Source: CALARM01 sp964431735 (GTDB taxonomy: Bacteria; Vulcanimicrobiota; SpSt-956; JAKJGF01). Taken from it: 37,613 nt of DNA. A program made the position numbers and the translations under genes. The notes below the pieces were generated by a model. That model worked only from the letters and a program-made list of their open reading frames with translations, made no database searches and was not told the origin of the DNA. The DNA lies in contig CAYSLJ010000062.1 in the NCBI GenBank assembly GCA_964431735.1, positions 1-37,613 on the forward strand. The letters run 5' to 3'. Below are positions 33,798 to 37,613 of the stretch, one piece after another. The stretch's first letter is position 1. Each line of letters begins with the position of its first letter.

Positions 33798-34240
33798 CGT
33801 GGCAGATATTCAAGCAGATTTTCCAGTAATTTTAATCCGAGCAGCCAGGATATAAGAGTTATAAGAGATCCGGTAAGACTCAACCCGTTGAATATAATCC
33901 CTATAGTTGCCAGCTCCCTGCCTCCCTGTGTATCAGGATTGTCTTTTATCTGTTTTCTACCGATAAAGGTCATCATTAAACCTGTAAATCCAAGTATGCC
34001 CGGTATATAGAGACCTGTAAGAGGCGATGTACAGCATGTAAGGATACTGCCTATACCGAGGAGCATTCCTCCTGCTGCGAGACTGTTTGTACTTCTGTCT
34101 TTTTTACTGATATCATAAGGATTATTTTCTTCTGGCAGTTGAATATCCGTTATTGTTGTATCGGAATCCAGCGGGGTGTAACAGCTTTCACAGGAAGCAG
34201 CATTATCTTCATTTAATTGACCGCATCTCGGACAGATCAT
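33794..34240 (-). CDS. Zinc-ribbon membrane protein, DUF4190-like (1)
   Basis: 148 residues. N-terminal zinc ribbon with two CxxC pairs (CPRCGQLNEDNAASCESC, 3-20), an acidic linker, then two hydrophobic segments (about 55-92 and 108-138) separated by IGRKQIKDN, the DUF4190-type arrangement. A putative small membrane protein of unknown role. No Shine-Dalgarno is visible: the leader is a GTGAGTA/GTGAATA heptamer array. It has a paralogue directly upstream (34358-34750). Confidence 0.75.
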   Translation of the reverse strand: MICPRCGQLNEDNAASCESCYTPLDSDTTITDIQLPEENNPYDISKKDRSTNSLAAGGMLLGIGSILTCCTSPLTGLYIPGILGFTGLMMTFIGRKQIKDNPDTQGGRELATIGIIFNGLSLTGSLITLISWLLGLKLLENLLEYLPR

Positions 34241-34250
34241 TTAACAGTGA

Positions 34251-34276
34251 ATAGTGAATCGTGAGTAGTGAGTAGA
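34251..34276. repeat. GTGAGTA/GTGAATA heptamer array
   Basis: AGTGAAT, AGTGAATC, GTGAGTA, GTGAGTA units lie in the leader of the zinc-ribbon gene. It has the same 7-bp period as the GTGACGC arrays but a different sequence; a second array of this type lies at 15300-15316. Confidence 0.65.
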
Positions 34277-34357
34277 ATTTCCTTCTCTTTGCTCATTTTT
34301 TACCGTTCACACTTCACCTCTCATTTCTTATATATTAAAAAAAGTCCTCTACGATTT

Positions 34358-34750
34358 TTATTGACCTGTTCCGTAAAGGGACGTTATTTTCCATACACCG
34401 TCTATTACTGCCATGGTAATCGAACCTGCAAGTCCTATTATACCGAGAATTATAGCAGCTCCGGCCAGTTTTTCTCCTTTTTGGCTGTTATTTAAAATGT
34501 GTTTTTTAGCCATAGTCCCCGTTATTATAGCTCCTATGGAATCAATTATGCCAAGTGGATAACATATACATACCACAATCCCTGTAATTCCAAGAATAAG
34601 ACTGATTATAGACAGGGGATTATATTTCCTCGTATCTTCAGGAGGATTTTGTCTTTTATATTCTTCTTCTTCCGGATATATATAGGCAAAACAACTTTTA
34701 CAGTTCAGTGATAAATCCGGATTTGTCTGGCCGCAGTAAGGACATTTCAT
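34358..34750 (-). CDS. Zinc-ribbon membrane protein, DUF4190-like (2)
   Basis: 130 residues with the same architecture as its neighbour: a zinc ribbon (CPYCGQTNPDLSLNCKSC, 3-20), an acidic Glu/Tyr-rich linker, then two hydrophobic segments (LSIISLILGITGIVVCICYP and AAIILGIIGLAGSITMAVID) flanking GTMAKKHILN, which is DUF4190. AAGGAGG lies rather far (16 bases) before the ATG. The tandem pair probably arose by duplication; sequence identity is low outside the motif positions. Confidence 0.78.
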   Translation of the reverse strand: MKCPYCGQTNPDLSLNCKSCFAYIYPEEEEYKRQNPPEDTRKYNPLSIISLILGITGIVVCICYPLGIIDSIGAIITGTMAKKHILNNSQKGEKLAGAAIILGIIGLAGSITMAVIDGVWKITSLYGTGQ

Positions 34751-34825
34751 TGCAGATTTTTTTTAACCTCCTTTATAACAGTGACCAGTGATCCAATTTA
34801 TCATAATAAAAATATTGATAATTGT

Positions 34826-35314
34826 TCACTGGCCAACGGTCCATGCTTTCTTTAACATGTTATATGTATCCAGGATATGCTGTGGCATTACTTTTGTACT
34901 TCCTATTACAGGCATAAAGTTTGTATCTCCGTCCCACCTGGGAACTACATGGAGATGTACATGATCTTCTACTCCTGCTCCTGCCACTTTACCCAGGTTT
35001 ATGCCTGCATTAAATCCGGAAGGCTTCATTGTTATGTTGAATACCTTCAATACTTTCTGTGTTAAAGTCATTATTTCCAGCAGTTCATCATGATTGAGTT
35101 CTGTAAAATCTGCTACATGTCTGTATGGTACAATCATCAGATGTCCGTTATTATAGGGATATTTGTTCATCATTATAAAACATTTTTCCCCTCTATGAAT
35201 AACAAGATTTTTTTCGTCTTCTTCAGCAAATTTCTGAAATGAACAGAATATACAGTCTGTAATTTTTTCTCCGAGAATATATTCCATTCTCCAGGGAGCC
35301 CATATAACATCCAT
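34826..35314 (-). CDS. HIT-family nucleotide hydrolase/transferase
   Basis: 162 residues. The histidine triad is DHVHLHVVPRW (H118, H120, H122), with CIFC (21-24) at the N-terminus for a zinc site and NKYPYNNGHLMIVPYRHV in the middle. This matches the bacterial HIT/FHIT-like branch related to Ap4A phosphorylase, which acts on dinucleoside polyphosphates or nucleoside phosphoramidates. Length and motif spacing are normal, so it should be active. AAGGA lies 11 bases before the ATG. It follows the beta-propeller lipoprotein by 15 bases on the same strand. Confidence 0.92.
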   Translation of the reverse strand: MDVIWAPWRMEYILGEKITDCIFCSFQKFAEEDEKNLVIHRGEKCFIMMNKYPYNNGHLMIVPYRHVADFTELNHDELLEIMTLTQKVLKVFNITMKPSGFNAGINLGKVAGAGVEDHVHLHVVPRWDGDTNFMPVIGSTKVMPQHILDTYNMLKKAWTVGQ

Positions 35315-35329
35315 AAATCATCAGTCCTT

Positions 35330-36580
35330 CTATTTTATTAAAATCAGATCATAGGGAAATTTTCCTGCCGGGATTTCTTTAACCGGTTGATCTGTTATTA
35401 TATCTATAATAGATATGGTATTCGACCCGCCGTTGGCGACATAAAGCCTTTTTTTCTCCTTCCAGAGAGTTATGCCTGTCGGATTTTTCCCGATATCTAT
35501 GGTTTTTATGACTTTTTTCTCTTTGCAATCGATAACTGACAGATTATCATTCTGATAATTTGTTACATAAAGTTTATTTCCTTCAGGTAATAAGAGACAT
35601 GTTTTCGGACTTTTTCCGACTTTTATTGTCGATTTTTCACCTGTTTTTTTATTTATTACAGAGATTGTACAGCTCACCTGATTTACAATAAAAACATATC
35701 CGGAAGATACGGCTCCGCTGCATGGAAATTCTTCTGTTTCTATGGTTTTTATAATGGTGTTTGAGCCGGTATCAATTACTGTCGCATTGTTTGATCTTCC
35801 GTTCAATACATAAAGAAGCCCTTCTTTGTCGTCAAAACAAAGACTTACAGGCATTTTTCCGGTATTTATTGTGCCTACCTGTTTGTTTTCTTTTATGTCT
35901 ATAACAGATACATTATCAGAATCACTGTTTGCCACATAAACAAAATTTTTCGTGGCAACTATAGATGCAGGTTTTTTTTCTACGCTTATATGGCCTGTCA
36001 GTGTGAGTTCTTTAGAAAAATTTAATAATGTTATAGTATTATCTCCGCTGTTTGCAACATAAACAGTAGAGGTTGCAGAGCTTATTCCCAGTCCCTGCGG
36101 ATCTTTCCCGACAGGTATGGTTTCTTTGATGGTTTCTTTTTCCAGGTCAATTGCAATAACTTCATTTGAGTAATAACTGGTGGAAAGAATGGTAGAAGGT
36201 GCTTTTACAACAGCCTGTGGTGTGACAGAAGCATGGTTCGGAACGAGTAATATATTTTCCTTTATATGTTCTCCTCCGTTAATAAATACTGTTTTGCTAT
36301 TATCTTTATATCCTTCTTTCGTAACAAGAATTACCGTTGAACCGGGAAAATTACTCAATTCGTACCTGCCTTTATCATCGGTAGAACATGATATTTTTGT
36401 ATTTACCATTTCTACCGTTGCGCCTTTGATAATTTTTCTTGTTATGGAATCTATTACAGTACCTTCTATTGTGCCTGTAACAGAAGATTGCGGTGTCTTT
36501 ACAGGTTTTTTTACTTCGTTATTACAGCCCAGAGTAAATATGAGAATTATTGCTATAAGGTATTTTTTAAAAGGGATCAT
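35330..36580 (-). CDS. Lipoprotein with carboxypeptidase-regulatory domain and YVTN beta-propeller
   Basis: 416 residues. Lipobox FTLGC with C19. Residues about 35-112 form a carboxypeptidase-regulatory-like sandwich (GTVIDSITRKIIKGATVEMV, DDKGRYELSNF). Residues about 125-416 form a seven-bladed YVTN-type propeller, with blades such as VYVANSGDNTITLL, VYVANSDSDNVSVIDI, LYVTNYQNDNLSVIDC and LYVANGGSNTISIIDI. Such propellers occur in surface proteins and are thought to bind ligands. AAGGG sits at the end of the upstream gene and the gap is 4 bases, so it is co-translated with the LolA-like gene. Confidence 0.88.
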   Translation of the reverse strand: MIPFKKYLIAIILIFTLGCNNEVKKPVKTPQSSVTGTIEGTVIDSITRKIIKGATVEMVNTKISCSTDDKGRYELSNFPGSTVILVTKEGYKDNSKTVFINGGEHIKENILLVPNHASVTPQAVVKAPSTILSTSYYSNEVIAIDLEKETIKETIPVGKDPQGLGISSATSTVYVANSGDNTITLLNFSKELTLTGHISVEKKPASIVATKNFVYVANSDSDNVSVIDIKENKQVGTINTGKMPVSLCFDDKEGLLYVLNGRSNNATVIDTGSNTIIKTIETEEFPCSGAVSSGYVFIVNQVSCTISVINKKTGEKSTIKVGKSPKTCLLLPEGNKLYVTNYQNDNLSVIDCKEKKVIKTIDIGKNPTGITLWKEKKRLYVANGGSNTISIIDIITDQPVKEIPAGKFPYDLILIK

Positions 36581-36584
36581 TTAC

Positions 36585-37382
36585 TTATTTCCCTTGTTCA
36601 AGTCTGGTCGGATCTTCAGGTGTAAATAAACTATCAGGGATACCTATATTTACGGCTGCCTGTTTGTAGACAATATAGGCATTCAGTTTTCCATCGGAAT
36701 ATCTTTCTATTTTATGAGGTATCCATCTGTTGTCATTTACCTGTTTTGCATCTTTATACATGGTAGTTTTGGTTACTTCCTTTGCTTTATCCCCTTCTCC
36801 TTCCATAATTTTATATTCTTCTTTAAGCGGTATATATAGTTCCGTATCTATCCATACAGTAATAAGCTTTGCCTGAGGATCTTTTTCATTTGCAATACTT
36901 ATTACATAGGCATTTCTATCTCCTACTTTTTCCTGATTTACAACAGTATAGTTTCTGTATTGATCCTGTGGCTGAAGATCTACACTGAAAGGAAGGTATG
37001 GTGAGTGATGATGATCATCTTCTTTCTTTTTTAACGGCCATGTAGTATAGGTACTGTACTGCCAGTCAAGTCTGCCATCTCTTATAGTTATGACAAATAG
37101 ATCCATCTGAGTTCCTTCCATAGTGATTTTCTTCTCAGTTCTTATTTTATTGGGAGCAGTAAAGAAAAGTTTTGCCGTAGCAAAGGATTGCATTACATTT
37201 TTTGCTTCCTGCTTACCGGGGGCAGGGCCAAAAAGTTCCAGTTCTATCATCATATCCTGTATTTTTCCGAAACTGGTTGCCATATAAAGGTTTTCCATAA
37301 TGTTCTTTGCATCTGGGGCTGAACAGGCCACTTGAGTAGAAAATATAATCAGACATAATATTAAAAAAATTTTTTTAATCAT
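36585..37382 (-). CDS. LolA-like outer-membrane lipoprotein-sorting protein
   Basis: 265 residues from ATG 37382, which has a good GGAGG eight bases upstream; a start at 37418 would add 12 residues and has no such site. Signal peptide at 1-22 with a Cys at 20 (TQVAC, a poor lipobox), so it may be periplasmic or a lipoprotein. The rest fits the LolA/LolB-like half-barrel: ENLYMATSFGKIQDMMIELE, LFFTAPNKIRTEKK, DGRLDWQYSTYTTW, AKLITVWIDTELYIPLKEEY, and NRWIPHKIERYSDGKLNAYI. LolA-type proteins carry lipoproteins across the periplasm, supporting a diderm cell. First gene of the minus-strand run to 33102, together with a lipoprotein that could be its cargo (inference). Confidence 0.82.
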   Translation of the reverse strand: MIKKIFLILCLIIFSTQVACSAPDAKNIMENLYMATSFGKIQDMMIELELFGPAPGKQEAKNVMQSFATAKLFFTAPNKIRTEKKITMEGTQMDLFVITIRDGRLDWQYSTYTTWPLKKKEDDHHHSPYLPFSVDLQPQDQYRNYTVVNQEKVGDRNAYVISIANEKDPQAKLITVWIDTELYIPLKEEYKIMEGEGDKAKEVTKTTMYKDAKQVNDNRWIPHKIERYSDGKLNAYIVYKQAAVNIGIPDSLFTPEDPTRLEQGK

Positions 37383-37429
37383 TTTATTACCTCCATGTTT
37401 TTTATATTGAGCTTTCATCGGTTAGATAT

Positions 37430-37496
37430 CAGCTAAAACCTGTCACATGACTCATCAGTCTGAATAATAAAATTTAAATAAAGCTGAACGCTTATT
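37430..37496. repeat. Second copy of the TAAGCGTTCAGC/AGCTGA element (inverted)
   Basis: ATCAGCTAAAACCT at the left and GCTGAACGCTTA (37483-37494) at the right match, in reverse, the ends of the element at 31118-31253; the middle is shorter. The remaining bases to the window end show no gene. Confidence 0.55.
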
Positions 37497-37613
37497 ATTA
37501 TAACATAAGTTGATATGAGTGACAAGAAGTTCAGTAACCACTGAGTACCGCTAATTGCATTTAAAAATGACAGGTGATTTTACATACAAGGGAAAAAGAA
37601 ATTTGTTATAGAA

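Overview
The window is an AT-rich bacterial chromosome segment of about 37.6 kb. It carries roughly 28 intact protein genes, one tRNA-Pro(GGG), two decayed genes and an unusual load of short intergenic repeats. A LolA-like protein, several lipoproteins, a secreted subtilase and many TPR proteins point to a diderm (Gram-negative type), probably uncultured lineage. There is no ribosomal or other strong marker, so I do not name a phylum.

Layout. 1-1.0 kb: a frameshifted Uma2-family nuclease and the remnant of an Eco57I/PglX-type DNA methyltransferase. 1.0-4.0 kb (minus): a TMTC/GT39-like polytopic membrane protein and a PIN-PhoH ATPase. 4.0-4.6 kb: a repeat-filled gap. 4.6-11.7 kb (plus): three related 5'-nucleotidase-type proteins. 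The first is a 1291-residue fusion with a phospholipase-D-like pair, the second is a small pseudo-phosphatase that has lost its metal-binding motifs, and the third is a 770-residue paralogue. 11.7-18.5 kb: a transport island with an OPA-type MFS antiporter and a DMT-like permease (minus), then DUF47, Pit phosphate permease, a second DUF47 and a second OPA-type MFS protein (plus). With the phosphatases this reads as a phosphate or phosphoester scavenging neighbourhood (inference). 18.8-20.0 kb: tRNA-Pro with a good promoter and terminator, queC and a VOC protein. 20.1-23.1 kb (minus): a kinase-like/FGE-sulfatase fusion whose catalytic Asp is replaced by Asn. 23.1-23.8 kb: a 233/234-bp tandem duplication. 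23.8-26.6 kb: an unknown protein, a zinc-ribbon protein and a radical SAM enzyme. 26.9-33.1 kb (plus): TPR, subtilase, lipoprotein, TPR, TPR lipoprotein and DUF4013 genes. 33.1-37.4 kb (minus): LolA-like, beta-propeller lipoprotein, HIT, two zinc-ribbon/DUF4190 proteins and DUF2085.

Repeats are the most distinctive feature. At least a dozen arrays of a degenerate heptamer (GTGACGC and variants such as GTAACGC, GTGATGC and GTAATGC, on both strands, often as facing arms) fill gaps between 2 and 27 kb, and one lies inside a coding region. Two 130-bp copies of a composite element, nearly identical and in inverted orientation, bracket pit-DUF47-MFS. Other small families include AATCC-type repeats, a GTCATTGC...AAGCAAT repeat, GGGGC hairpins and a TAAGCGTTCAGC...AGCTGA element.

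The best candidates for something undescribed are the phosphatase/pseudo-phosphatase/PLD cluster next to the Pit island, the invertible-looking Pit cassette, and the pseudokinase-FGE fusion. All functional links are inferred from sequence and context alone.
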